From Dictyoglomus turgidum DSM 6724 (GTDB taxonomy: Bacteria > Dictyoglomota > Dictyoglomia > Dictyoglomales > Dictyoglomaceae): a stretch of DNA of 64,000 nucleotides. The first letter of the stretch is position 1, and every line of letters begins with the position of its first letter. Shown here one piece after another: positions 22,695 through 31,578 of the stretch. Location of the stretch: contig NC_011661.1 in the NCBI RefSeq assembly GCF_000021645.1, forward strand, positions 1,334,723-1,398,722, read 5' to 3'. The notes under the pieces were generated by a model. The model searched no databases. It was not told the origin of the DNA and saw nothing but the letters and a program-made list of their open reading frames with translations. The position numbers and the translations under genes are program-made.

Positions 22695-23533
22695 ATCTCA
22701 ACCCACCCATGCCTTACCGCACAGCATTGGAGATTTATTGCAAGAGTAAATCCTGCAATATGAACAGGATAACTCTCTATATTTACCGCTAAAGCTGTAG
22801 TTTTTCCCCCAAGCCCTCCAGGGCCTATATTGAGATTATTTATCTTCTCCAAAAGTTCATCTTCCAAAGATGCCCAAAAAGGATCATCATTATGTTTACC
22901 TATAGGCCTCAATAATGCTTTCTTAGATAAAATTGCAGCCTTCTCTAAAGTACCTCCTATACCTATACCCACAATTAATGGAGGACATGCGTTAGGCCCG
23001 AAAAGTTTTATATGCTCTATAATCTCATTAATTAACTCCTCTCTTGATACAGTAGGAAGTAAATTTTTTACCACACTCGCATTTTCACTTCCAAAGCCCT
23101 TTATCAGTATATTTATTCTCAACTTATCTCCATCAACCACATCATAGTGAATAACTGCAGGAGTATTGTCCTCTGTATTAATTCTCCTTAAAGGATCCCT
23201 AACTACAGACTTTCTGAGAAAATCATTTACATAAACTGTTCTTACTGCATCATTTATAGCATTCTCTATATTCCCATTAATACATAAATTTCTACCAATC
23301 TCTACAAAAGCCACCACCATTCCACAATCTTGACATACAGGAATCTTTTTTTCTTTAGCAATTTTTGCGTTTTCTATAAGAATATCAAGAACAATTTGAG
23401 CATTTTTATCTTCTTCTTTTTTTCTTGATTCTAGCAAAGCTTTTTCTACGTCCTCAGGTAAAGAAAAATTTACTTTTTCTATCAAATCTACCAACTTCTT
23501 ATAAATTTCCTCCTGATTAATGACTCTAAACAT
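22691..23533 (-). CDS. class I fumarase-type hydratase, alpha subunit (probable mesaconase)
   Basis: 280 aa subunit carrying the [4Fe-4S] cluster. Cluster Cys candidates are in PVCQDCGMVVAF, GPNACPPLIVGIGIGG and the C-terminal NLQCCAVRHGW. Other family marks are GFGSENASVVKNLLP and GGLGGKTTALAVNIES. SD GGTGGAGATAG precedes the ATG, which overlaps the DUF4387 gene end. With the beta subunit it forms an oxygen-sensitive hydro-lyase; context points to mesaconate hydration in the methylaspartate pathway, while fumarate hydration cannot be excluded. Confidence 0.87.
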   Translation of the reverse strand: MFRVINQEEIYKKLVDLIEKVNFSLPEDVEKALLESRKKEEDKNAQIVLDILIENAKIAKEKKIPVCQDCGMVVAFVEIGRNLCINGNIENAINDAVRTVYVNDFLRKSVVRDPLRRINTEDNTPAVIHYDVVDGDKLRINILIKGFGSENASVVKNLLPTVSREELINEIIEHIKLFGPNACPPLIVGIGIGGTLEKAAILSKKALLRPIGKHNDDPFWASLEDELLEKINNLNIGPGGLGGKTTALAVNIESYPVHIAGFTLAINLQCCAVRHGWVEI

Positions 23534-23843
23534 CTATCTCCACCTCAAGAAGAGGAGCATGTTGTTGGGCTCCATAAACATCAGTATCCCCAGGACTTCC
23601 CGATGGAACCCTCCTTTTTATATTAGCCTTAACAGCACTTACAGGATCAAAATAAATTACAGAAATAACATCATCTAAATTTATCCCATAAACCTGAGCC
23701 CACCAAACTTTAGAAAAATAATCTATTTCTTTTAATCTCTTATACACATAAGAATCTTTAAAAATAATGTCTATGGTAAGAATGAAGGGACCACTATTTT
23801 TAGTACGTATTACTTTTGCCAAATCAATTAATTTATGCCTCAT
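23526..23843 (-). CDS. DUF4387 family protein
   Basis: 105 aa, single small domain. Recognisable family features are DLAKVIRTKNSGPFILTIDIIF near the N-terminus and RVPSGSPGDTDVYGAQQHAPLL at the C-terminus. The family is of unknown function and usually accompanies or is fused to AtuA-like (DUF1446) proteins, exactly as here (3-nt gap from the AtuA gene). The two are probably subunits of one enzyme or complex acting in the glutamate/methylaspartate route. Confidence 0.85.
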   Translation of the reverse strand: MRHKLIDLAKVIRTKNSGPFILTIDIIFKDSYVYKRLKEIDYFSKVWWAQVYGINLDDVISVIYFDPVSAVKANIKRRVPSGSPGDTDVYGAQQHAPLLEVEIDV

Positions 23844-23846
23844 AGG

Positions 23847-25184
23847 CTAAACCTCTACAACCTCTATTGGAAATTCGTAATCTTCAAGTTTTATAAGATG
23901 GTAAATCTTAAATTCAAAAACCTCTCCCCAGATAACTTCGGAGGGAGAGAATGGAAAAGCAAGGTTTCCAGCTGTGGAAATACGGTTTTTATAACCATAA
24001 TGAAGAAGCGAAGATCTTAAAAATCCAAGTATTGTCTTTACATGATCTTGATTCTCACCTATCACCTCAATAACAATACAAAGTTCGTGGGAAAGATTCT
24101 TTTCCTTCTCCCAACTTCCCATAACTCCATTTTTCCCATATACATGGAAAAATATTTCATACTTATTTAAATCTTTAAAATTCTCCCTTAGAAGAATTTT
24201 CTGTTTTTCTAATATTTCATCTATTTGAGAAATCATGATAGGATCTCTAATTCCAGCTATACAGACCCCTCTTATACCAAGATATTTGGCTCCCTCTATC
24301 TTAATCCACTTATCCTTAGATTCTATAAACTCTGAACCCATAACCGAAACAGTTCTCTCATCTTTTTGTATAAAAACCGACTTGGTAAGATCAATAACCC
24401 CATCGGGACCAATAAGATGATAGGGATCACTTTTCTCATATAGAGTATGAGCAGCCACAGAAATAACAGTACATTTTCTATCTTCGTTAAGGGGATAAAC
24501 CTCAAAACGATCCTCAAAAATTAATCCCATGAGCCCATCTCTTCCACTACCAGGTTCAGCTGCAATTGCCCCACATTCAAGAATTTTTCCTAAATGGTAG
24601 GAAAGCCCTTTAGGATATCCTTTATAAATTGGAATTGCAGAGAACGGGGCTGGATCATAACTTCTTCCTGCTAAAATTATATTTACTCCCTTTTTATAAG
24701 CCTCAATAAAGGGCGATATACCTATTTGAGCCACAATATTATTTACATTTTGAAGATCTTCTACAGTTAATTTCGAAGACCCATCAAGTTCTTTAATTTT
24801 ATCCCCTAAAATAGCTTTTCTAACTATCTCTTTATCAATATCACTATAAATTTTGGCAACCTTTGCCTTGATATTTTCTGTCCCTAAAATCTCCTTAACT
24901 ATATCAAAAGTCCAATCTAAAGAAGATTTTGTACCACATCCTCCTGAACTTCCGACTAATATTGGTATGTCAAACTTTAAAGCCATTTTTATTAAATAAT
25001 ATAGATCCCTCTTAGTAGCGTTCCTATCAACAAAAGAAATACCTTTACCTAAGTAATAAGGTCCAGGATCTGTCGAACCTGCATCTACAGCAATAATGTC
25101 TGGCTTCTCTGAGAGGGCATTGTAATAAGTTTTTTCAGGAAAACCATATCCTAAAATAGCAGTAGGAGAGAAAATCTTAAGCAT
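23847..25184 (-). CDS. AtuA-like (DUF1446) family protein
   Basis: 445 aa. Similar to the family named after acyclic terpene utilisation AtuA: DIIAVDAGSTDPGPYYLG near the N-terminus, VGSSGGCGTKSSLDW, ILAGRSYDPAPFSA and ECGAIAAEPGSGRDG. The biochemical activity is not established to my knowledge. The start overlaps the mal stop by 8 nt and DUF4387 follows after 3 nt, so it is embedded between methylaspartate ammonia-lyase and the hydratase subunits. That position suggests a step on mesaconate/citramalate or their derivatives (inference), not terpene degradation. Confidence 0.82.
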   Translation of the reverse strand: MLKIFSPTAILGYGFPEKTYYNALSEKPDIIAVDAGSTDPGPYYLGKGISFVDRNATKRDLYYLIKMALKFDIPILVGSSGGCGTKSSLDWTFDIVKEILGTENIKAKVAKIYSDIDKEIVRKAILGDKIKELDGSSKLTVEDLQNVNNIVAQIGISPFIEAYKKGVNIILAGRSYDPAPFSAIPIYKGYPKGLSYHLGKILECGAIAAEPGSGRDGLMGLIFEDRFEVYPLNEDRKCTVISVAAHTLYEKSDPYHLIGPDGVIDLTKSVFIQKDERTVSVMGSEFIESKDKWIKIEGAKYLGIRGVCIAGIRDPIMISQIDEILEKQKILLRENFKDLNKYEIFFHVYGKNGVMGSWEKEKNLSHELCIVIEVIGENQDHVKTILGFLRSSLLHYGYKNRISTAGNLAFPFSPSEVIWGEVFEFKIYHLIKLEDYEFPIEVVEV

Positions 25185-26430
25185 CTATAACATTCAATCC
25201 TTTCTTTTTTAATATTTTTAAAGTCCTCATCATTTCGTTATAAACTATCATCAGTCCTTCATCTACGCCCATTCCTGGTTTTGCCAAAATTTGATCCGCC
25301 TGAGTTGCCAATGCAATGTGGACGGAAACCTGAGCCGACCTATCAGTTTCATTACAACTACCACCTAAATAGGCTCCTATATTGTTTTCTTTGCAATAAA
25401 GCACAGCCTCAATAGAATTGTGAATACTACCTAAAACAGGAGTCTTTATCTGGATCATATCCACTGCTTCAGCTTTAATAAAATCCTTGATATCATCTAA
25501 GCTATTACACCATTCATCTGCTACAATATCCACATTTATACCTCTTTCTTTGAGTTTTCTCTTTATTTTGCTCAAGAAATCTATTTGTAACTCTTTACTC
25601 TCCATGTCTACAGGCCCTTCAATTCTCAACTTATATGGATAACAAATCTTCTCAAGTTTTTCCATATATTCTACTATCTCATCTATATTATACTGAAAAG
25701 CAATTCCAATGGTTCCGTAAACGTCTATATGAAATATAGGATGATAATTCTCGTCTCCAAGTATTTTTACTCTCTCTTTCAACCATCCCAAATACTCTAT
25801 TAACTTTTCTCCACGCCATCCTAACTTTGTCTCTACATTATTGATGAGAGCATGAGGTAAAACATCTACTCTCTTAAGAATCATTTTATCCACATTAATA
25901 TATCTTTCATCTCCTGATTGAGCAAAAATTGGAATCTTTTTAATGTCAAAATTTAGCAAATACTCATCCCGAATAATTTCAGTCATGGTCTTTTTATAAT
26001 ATTTTGAAAAAGCATCAAGAATAGCTTGAGAAACTCCATACCTCAAAGCAGTATGAAGTTTCCTACCATTGATACTCAAGGTTTCTAACTTCTGACATAT
26101 GAATCTAAAACTTTCCCATTTCTCCTGGAAAAGAAAGGGAAATACTACATTCTCTAAATCTTTAACCAATTCTTTTGCTTTAAATAACGGTTCTCTCCCT
26201 CCTGCTCCCGAGTATTGAATAGCAGCACAATCCCCAAAGGCTATCTGATCATCATCAAGAATTAAGATTACCGATATACTTTCTCCTTTCTGTCTTACAG
26301 ATTCATAGCCTGAGGTTAAAGGAATTCCCCTATAAGCAAAGCCATCTTCTTTTGCTCCTGCTTTAATAGCCCTTTGATCATCAAAATAAAAACCTGAAAG
26401 CCCAATGGAATATAAAGCATCTTTTATCAT
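25177..26430 (-). CDS. mal: methylaspartate ammonia-lyase
   Basis: 417 aa, close to the ~413 aa clostridial enzyme. Enolase-superfamily protein removing ammonia from (2S,3S)-3-methylaspartate to give mesaconate. The N-terminus (SGFYFDDQRAIKAGAKEDGFAYRG) and the segments DDQIAFGDCAAIQYSGAGGREP, RIEGPVDME (metal Glu), VADEWCN (metal Asp) and QIKTPVLGSIHNSIEAVLYC (catalytic Lys in KTP) are all visible. SD GGAG precedes the ATG. It follows glmE by 16 nt. Confidence 0.96.
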   Translation of the reverse strand: MIKDALYSIGLSGFYFDDQRAIKAGAKEDGFAYRGIPLTSGYESVRQKGESISVILILDDDQIAFGDCAAIQYSGAGGREPLFKAKELVKDLENVVFPFLFQEKWESFRFICQKLETLSINGRKLHTALRYGVSQAILDAFSKYYKKTMTEIIRDEYLLNFDIKKIPIFAQSGDERYINVDKMILKRVDVLPHALINNVETKLGWRGEKLIEYLGWLKERVKILGDENYHPIFHIDVYGTIGIAFQYNIDEIVEYMEKLEKICYPYKLRIEGPVDMESKELQIDFLSKIKRKLKERGINVDIVADEWCNSLDDIKDFIKAEAVDMIQIKTPVLGSIHNSIEAVLYCKENNIGAYLGGSCNETDRSAQVSVHIALATQADQILAKPGMGVDEGLMIVYNEMMRTLKILKKKGLNVIDA

Positions 26431-26446
26431 AATAAATCTCCTTAAC

Positions 26447-27898
26447 CTACTTAGGTCTTCCCACTAATCTACCTTTACTTATAGCATATATGTCATCTAA
26501 TACCATTTGAAAACTAATTTCTCTCTTCTCATACTTTGCTCTCTCTTCAATCTTCTTTCTATGAAAATCTTTAATTTCTTCATCAAAGGGCAAATTTCCA
26601 AAATCAAAAAATCTTACAGCACCCTCATTATCTCTTATAGGCATAACTCTTCCCAGAGTAAACCTACTTGGAGCAAAAGGAACATCAAGCAAACCAGAAG
26701 AAAAAGCCCTTACAGTACCTAACACAAGATCTCCTTCACCAATAGAATACACACTATTTAAAATGCTTCTCACTTCTCTTTCAATGATGTATTCCTCTTC
26801 TTGAAGTTTATTCTTATCAATAAAATCCTGCGAGTCTAACATTTGAAGAACTTGTCTTGTGTTTCTTAAAGCTGCAGCATTAGCCTCTTTAGACGGAATA
26901 CCAATTGCTTCTTGAGGTGTTTTCACTATTACTTTCGTAGCTTTAGATAATACCGCTGGAACTGTACCTAAGCTTATTACCGCATAAGCCCTTGCCTCAT
27001 CCTCTGGAAACCCACCCATAAAATGATGCAAAACAGTGGTAACATGTACATCATAATATCCGAAACTTGCCAAATACTCCTTTGTTAACCTATAGAGAAC
27101 ATTAATAGAAGCGGTATCTTGAATAATATTCCCACATTGCCCATATCCCACACTAAAACTCTTTACTCCCTGCTCAGCAGCAAGTAGAGCTTCTATAATT
27201 CCAATACTTATAGAGATAGATGGAGGAACAAGGGTACCCGTCAAAGGACCAAAAGACTCTCGATTTATTATTACTCCATTTTCAGCATAGAGTCCAACAA
27301 GGTAATCCACATATTGCCAATAGAGAATTGAGTTTTCCAGAGAAACATCTTTAGCGTAAGGAATGTTATAGGTAATGCCCCCTCCTTCAAAGGAGGTAAA
27401 TCCAGCTGCAAGAGTTATTTCTGCAAGCAATCTTGCATCAGGAGTTCCATGTCTCACCTCTACTGGTACATCAACACTTTCTATTATTTCTCTACAAGCC
27501 CTAACACCATAATTTACTGCAGGAAATCCATTGAGTAAAGATCTTCCCTCTCTTAAACTCTCTTCAATACCTAATTGTGCCTCTCGGTATCTATTTTGTC
27601 TTGTATAGCTATCAATAGTAGTTGGTAATATATCTGCTCCACCCTCTTTTTGGAGGTATTGCAAAAGAAGGATATGTTCTTTTAATATAGGCACTCCTGC
27701 TCTTGGCTGAAGCAGGGTTTTTTTACTTTCATCTGCTTTTCTCAAAACATAATCTGCATATTTTTCTCTTGGTAATGAGCTTAAATATGAAACCGCTTCT
27801 TCAAAATTTACCTCCCTTCCTGTTTCCCAAGAATTTAGAACTTCTTCTCTCATCTTCAAGAAATATTTATGATCCCATTTCTTATTTTTTAAGACCAT
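26447..27898 (-). CDS. glmE: glutamate mutase (methylaspartate mutase) epsilon subunit
   Basis: 483 aa from ATG 27898, matching the length of the clostridial GlmE. It is the catalytic TIM-barrel component for the B12-dependent rearrangement of L-glutamate to 3-methylaspartate. Segments such as TIDSYTRQNRY, VNYGVRACREI, VEVRHGTPDARLLAEI and FEGGGITYNIPYAKDVSLE belong to the substrate/cofactor pocket. The longer ORF (TTG 27904) is less likely: the ATG has SD GGAGG with 7-nt spacing, located in the last codons of glmL. Confidence 0.96.
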   Translation of the reverse strand: MVLKNKKWDHKYFLKMREEVLNSWETGREVNFEEAVSYLSSLPREKYADYVLRKADESKKTLLQPRAGVPILKEHILLLQYLQKEGGADILPTTIDSYTRQNRYREAQLGIEESLREGRSLLNGFPAVNYGVRACREIIESVDVPVEVRHGTPDARLLAEITLAAGFTSFEGGGITYNIPYAKDVSLENSILYWQYVDYLVGLYAENGVIINRESFGPLTGTLVPPSISISIGIIEALLAAEQGVKSFSVGYGQCGNIIQDTASINVLYRLTKEYLASFGYYDVHVTTVLHHFMGGFPEDEARAYAVISLGTVPAVLSKATKVIVKTPQEAIGIPSKEANAAALRNTRQVLQMLDSQDFIDKNKLQEEEYIIEREVRSILNSVYSIGEGDLVLGTVRAFSSGLLDVPFAPSRFTLGRVMPIRDNEGAVRFFDFGNLPFDEEIKDFHRKKIEERAKYEKREISFQMVLDDIYAISKGRLVGRPK

Positions 27899-29274
27899 TC
27901 CCAAGCCTCCATTCTCTTCATATATCTCTCAATAAGTTTTTTAGCCTTTTCTTTACTGATCTCAGATATTACACCTATAGAAAATAATATATATTCTTTA
28001 TCAATAAAAACTTCAGGAGATATAGGCTTTAAAACAAAAGGCTCATCCTTAGAATAAATAGCTCCTTTCAATATTGTTTTTTTGTGAGGATTATAAATCA
28101 AAGGTCCACCAGTAAGAAGCAATTTTTTAACCCCCCTCAAATCTTTCCCATACTGAAAATATAAGGTTCCCATTGGAGTATAAATTACCTCTAAATGACC
28201 CACGTGTCTTTCTACACTTATTTTTACAGCATAATAAGAAAGTATTGCATCAAAATAAATATCTTCATCCTTCTCAGGTATAAAATTGGTATTTTTACTA
28301 AGAAAATATGCCCTTTCCTTTGGATTTATTTTTAAATCATTAGCTAATTTTTCTAATTCTCTTTCACCAACCGCTTCCAATAAAGATACAGCAGAAACCC
28401 TTACTCCAAGATCCCCTTCAACGGTCCTTTTTACTATTGGATCTTTCAAACCTTTCCACACAACTCCCGACTGAGTTGGTGCTCCCTCAGCCACAGAACA
28501 AACATCAGTGGTTGCTCCTCCTACATCCACCAATATACTTTCTCCGTACATCTGCGAGAATGCCTCTAAGCCTTTTAAAACCGCAAGAGGTGTTGGCATT
28601 ACTACTCCATCAATTATCTTTTTCACTTTGTCCAAACCTTTTGCATGAATTATATTTCTTAAAAAAATCTCTCTAATTAATTTCTGTACTTCATTAATAT
28701 TTATAACTCCATATTCTGGCATTACATTTTCAGTAATATACATCTCTTTATTATTTTCTCTGAAAATTTTCTCTATTCTATCTCTTAAATCCTTATTTCC
28801 AGCATAAATAAAGGGAATATTTAAGGGTAAAGTAGAAAGTTTTTGAGCATTTACCAAAGGATAATACCGGTTTCCGCCATCAGTCCCCCCTGAAAGTATT
28901 ATTATATCGGGTTTCAAAAACAAAATTTCCTCAAGATCCAAGCTTGTAAGCTCATAAGAATATACTTTTAATACCTTTCCTCCAGCAGAAAGAGCAGCTT
29001 TTTTAGCAGCCTCTGCAGTAAGATCAGGAACAAGTCCAATAGCAATTATCTTTAAGCCTCCTGCAGCACTACTAGTGGCTCTTTTTATTTCAAATTCTTC
29101 TATCCTATACCCTGTTTGAGCCTTTATATCCTCTATTACTTTACTTAGTCCTATGTTTACATCCTCACTTACTGTAGAAGGATATTTTGCCTTACCTATA
29201 ATCTCTCCTTTCTCTAAATCATAAGCCACACCTTTAGTAAAAGTACTTCCAATATCAAATATTAGAGCTTTCAT
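27889..29274 (-). CDS. glmL: glutamate mutase accessory protein GlmL/MutL (ASKHA fold)
   Basis: 461 aa. Actin/Hsp70-like ATPase pattern: LIFDIGSTFTKGVAYDLEKGEIIGKAK (phosphate 1), ILVDVGGATTDVCSVAEG (phosphate 2) and LLTGGPLIYNPHK. Proteins of this type are encoded in glutamate mutase operons between the S and E subunits and are thought to reactivate the mutase by exchanging damaged cobalamin. It is placed between glmS and glmE, the canonical order. Confidence 0.94.
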   Translation of the reverse strand: MKALIFDIGSTFTKGVAYDLEKGEIIGKAKYPSTVSEDVNIGLSKVIEDIKAQTGYRIEEFEIKRATSSAAGGLKIIAIGLVPDLTAEAAKKAALSAGGKVLKVYSYELTSLDLEEILFLKPDIIILSGGTDGGNRYYPLVNAQKLSTLPLNIPFIYAGNKDLRDRIEKIFRENNKEMYITENVMPEYGVININEVQKLIREIFLRNIIHAKGLDKVKKIIDGVVMPTPLAVLKGLEAFSQMYGESILVDVGGATTDVCSVAEGAPTQSGVVWKGLKDPIVKRTVEGDLGVRVSAVSLLEAVGERELEKLANDLKINPKERAYFLSKNTNFIPEKDEDIYFDAILSYYAVKISVERHVGHLEVIYTPMGTLYFQYGKDLRGVKKLLLTGGPLIYNPHKKTILKGAIYSKDEPFVLKPISPEVFIDKEYILFSIGVISEISKEKAKKLIERYMKRMEAWEWS

Positions 29275-29280
29275 GACTTT

Positions 29281-29694
29281 CTATTCTAATCCCAAGTCCT
29301 TTTTTAGGTCTCTAACCACATCTTCGGGCGAAGTTTTAGGAGGATATACTCTGTGAAAACCTAAATCTTTAAATTTCTTTTCTACTTCATTCCAATCTTT
29401 TTGTCCTACGCCTAAATTTCCACCTATATAGAGGATTATATCTTCAAGTCCTGCTTCCTTTAGTTTCTCCTTAAAACCCTTACAGTCAAGTTCTGCATGT
29501 CCATAAAGAGATGAAACTAAAATAGCTCTTGCTCCCGATTCAATCGCTGCTTTTATAAAATCCTCTTGTGATGATAAAACCCCAATATTCACCACATCAA
29601 AACCCGCATTTCTCAATACATAATCTAGAACTCTTAAGCCTACAGCATGAACATCTGCTCCAATGACTCCCAAAACTACTGTCCTTTCACCCAT
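29281..29694 (-). CDS. glmS: glutamate mutase sigma subunit (B12-binding)
   Basis: 137 aa from ATG 29694, the same length as clostridial GlmS. The cobalamin-binding signature DxHxxG is Asp14-Val-His16-Ala-Val-Gly19, so His16 is the axial cobalt ligand; [12 protein letters not shown] and YIGGNLGVG complete the Rossmann-like B12 fold. The ORF could start at GTG 29703, but the SD GAGGGTGA (overlapping the peptidase stop) fits the ATG. Confidence 0.96.
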   Translation of the reverse strand: MGERTVVLGVIGADVHAVGLRVLDYVLRNAGFDVVNIGVLSSQEDFIKAAIESGARAILVSSLYGHAELDCKGFKEKLKEAGLEDIILYIGGNLGVGQKDWNEVEKKFKDLGFHRVYPPKTSPEDVVRDLKKDLGLE

Positions 29695-29699
29695 ATATA

Positions 29700-30797
29700 T
29701 CACCCTCTTATAAGGTTATAAATCAATACTGCAGTATCATAAAGATTCTCTATTTTTATGCGCTCTTCCTTAGAATGAGCATTTTCCATTCCAATTCCTA
29801 CATTTACTGTCTTTATCCCATAGGAGTTCAAAATGTTAGCGTCACTTCCCCCCATAGTATATGTCAAATTAATTTTCTTTTCCATCTGGTTTAAAACATC
29901 CACTATTCTTCTCACAACTTTTTCCCTCTCATCAATGTTAAATCCTCTATAAAGAGTTTCTTTTCTCAAATCATAACTAGCACCTTTTTTTACCAACTTA
30001 ATAAGATTATCCTCAAATCTCCTCCACAGAGAAGAAAGATTATCCTCATCAAGACTCCTAAACTCACCTTCCAGATACACTTCATCGGGGACTATATTAG
30101 TTGCTCTACCTCCTTTTATAATTCCTACATTTGCAGTAGTAAAATCATCAATCCTACCCCAAGAAAGGTTAAGAAGAAAATCCGAAGCTAATAATATGGC
30201 ATTTATACCCTTTTCTGGGGAAGTTCCAGCATGGGAAGCTTTACCATATATGTTAAGATAAAACCTATCATGAGTTGGTGCTCTTAATATTAAAGTACCC
30301 ACATCTCCTTCTCCATCTAACACATAACCCTCCTTTGACTTTATTAAAGAAGGATCTATGTTTTTAGCTCCTACAAGCCCTATCTCTTCTCCAATAGTAA
30401 AAAGAAATTCAATCTTTTTAGTTCTTTCTTTTTTTTCTTTTATAGTTTGAATAGCTTCCACTATAGCAGATATGGCAGCTTTATCATCAGCTCCTAAAAT
30501 TGTATTTCCATCACTTAGGATGTAATCACCAGCAATCTGAGGATTTATATTCTCCCCTGGAGATACTGTATCCATATGAGCTGAGATTAAAATTGGTTCT
30601 CCATCACCATCAAGATAAGCATATAAGTTCCCCGAATTTCCACCTAAAGTTTTTCCAGCGTTATCTTCAATAACTTTTAAGCCTAAATTTTCAAGTCTAT
30701 TCTTCAAAAAAGAAGAAAATTCTTTCTCTCTTAAAGAAAGAGAGGAGATTTTTACAAAATCTATAAAGGTATTAATTAGTCTATCCTTTGATAACAC
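29700..30797 (-). CDS. M20 family metallopeptidase (PepT-like)
   Basis: 365 aa dinuclear-zinc peptidase. Ligand motifs are [13 protein letters not shown] (His, catalytic Asp), [10 protein letters not shown] (bridging Asp), [11 protein letters not shown] (general base Glu and ligand Glu) and a C-terminal [14 protein letters not shown] His; a dimerisation domain ([15 protein letters not shown]) lies between. It resembles tripeptidase T-like enzymes. It overlaps murI by 17 nt and glmS almost directly, so it may feed amino acids into the glutamate pathway (inference). Confidence 0.9.
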   Translation of the reverse strand: MLSKDRLINTFIDFVKISSLSLREKEFSSFLKNRLENLGLKVIEDNAGKTLGGNSGNLYAYLDGDGEPILISAHMDTVSPGENINPQIAGDYILSDGNTILGADDKAAISAIVEAIQTIKEKKERTKKIEFLFTIGEEIGLVGAKNIDPSLIKSKEGYVLDGEGDVGTLILRAPTHDRFYLNIYGKASHAGTSPEKGINAILLASDFLLNLSWGRIDDFTTANVGIIKGGRATNIVPDEVYLEGEFRSLDEDNLSSLWRRFEDNLIKLVKKGASYDLRKETLYRGFNIDEREKVVRRIVDVLNQMEKKINLTYTMGGSDANILNSYGIKTVNVGIGMENAHSKEERIKIENLYDTAVLIYNLIRG

Positions 30798-31578
30798 TTA
30801 CATCACTCCTATCCAAAGTTACTTTTTTGACAATCCAATCCATACCTAAGAGTTTGTTAAGAATCCCCTGAAATTCTTCTGCTTCTCCGGTGACAAAAAT
30901 CTCTACCTTTGTATTAAAATTACTATCACTTCTTAAAAAATTTATTACCTCTAAGGAAGGATCAACTACAAAAAGATTAGGATATAAGTCTTTTATAACT
31001 TTTTTTACAAAAGGAAGATGAGTACATCCTAAAATTAACCCTTCAATGTTTTTCTCTACTAATGGATCAATACACCTCATGATTTCTTTCTCAATAAGTT
31101 CTCCTTCCACTATTCCCTTTTCAATAGTCTCAAGAAGAGGTCCCTCACTGCAAGATTGAACATATACCTCGATTTTGTCTGAAATCTTTTCGTGAATTAA
31201 TCTAGGATAGATATTACTTTCCATAGTTCTTCTTGTAGCTAAAACCCCTATCTTTTTAGCCTTATAATTTTTTGCACCTTCTATAGCTCCTAAGACAATA
31301 CTATGTATTTTAAGATCTCTAAATCTATCTTTAAGAAAATCATAAGCTACTGACGATGCAGTATTACAAGCTATGATAACCTCTTCTACACCAAGACTTT
31401 TAAAGAAACTTACTATCTCAAAAACTCTTTCTTGAATAAACTCTACAGGCTTAATCCCATAAGGAAAGTATTTTGTATCGCCTAAGAAATAGACCTCATC
31501 GGCTAAATTATTTAGGTAAACTTCTTTAAGAACCGAAAGCCCACCTACACCAGAATCCAGAATACCTATTTTACTCAT
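30781..31578 (-). CDS. murI: glutamate racemase
   Basis: 265 aa cofactor-independent racemase making D-glutamate for peptidoglycan. N-terminal GILDSGVGGLSVLKE, catalytic Cys in IIACNTASSVAYD and second Cys in LILGCTHLPFVKK are intact. It overlaps the amidase gene by 8 nt and the M20 peptidase by 17 nt. Location between a wall hydrolase and the glutamate mutase operon joins the two fates of glutamate. Confidence 0.95.
   Translation of the reverse strand: MSKIGILDSGVGGLSVLKEVYLNNLADEVYFLGDTKYFPYGIKPVEFIQERVFEIVSFFKSLGVEEVIIACNTASSVAYDFLKDRFRDLKIHSIVLGAIEGAKNYKAKKIGVLATRRTMESNIYPRLIHEKISDKIEVYVQSCSEGPLLETIEKGIVEGELIEKEIMRCIDPLVEKNIEGLILGCTHLPFVKKVIKDLYPNLFVVDPSLEVINFLRSDSNFNTKVEIFVTGEAEEFQGILNKLLGMDWIVKKVTLDRSDVSVIKG

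Noticed and set aside
22691-23533. L-tartrate dehydratase or ordinary fumarase as the sure identity of the two-subunit hydratase
   Set aside because: Family alone cannot decide; the operon context favours mesaconate, so the specific name is left open.
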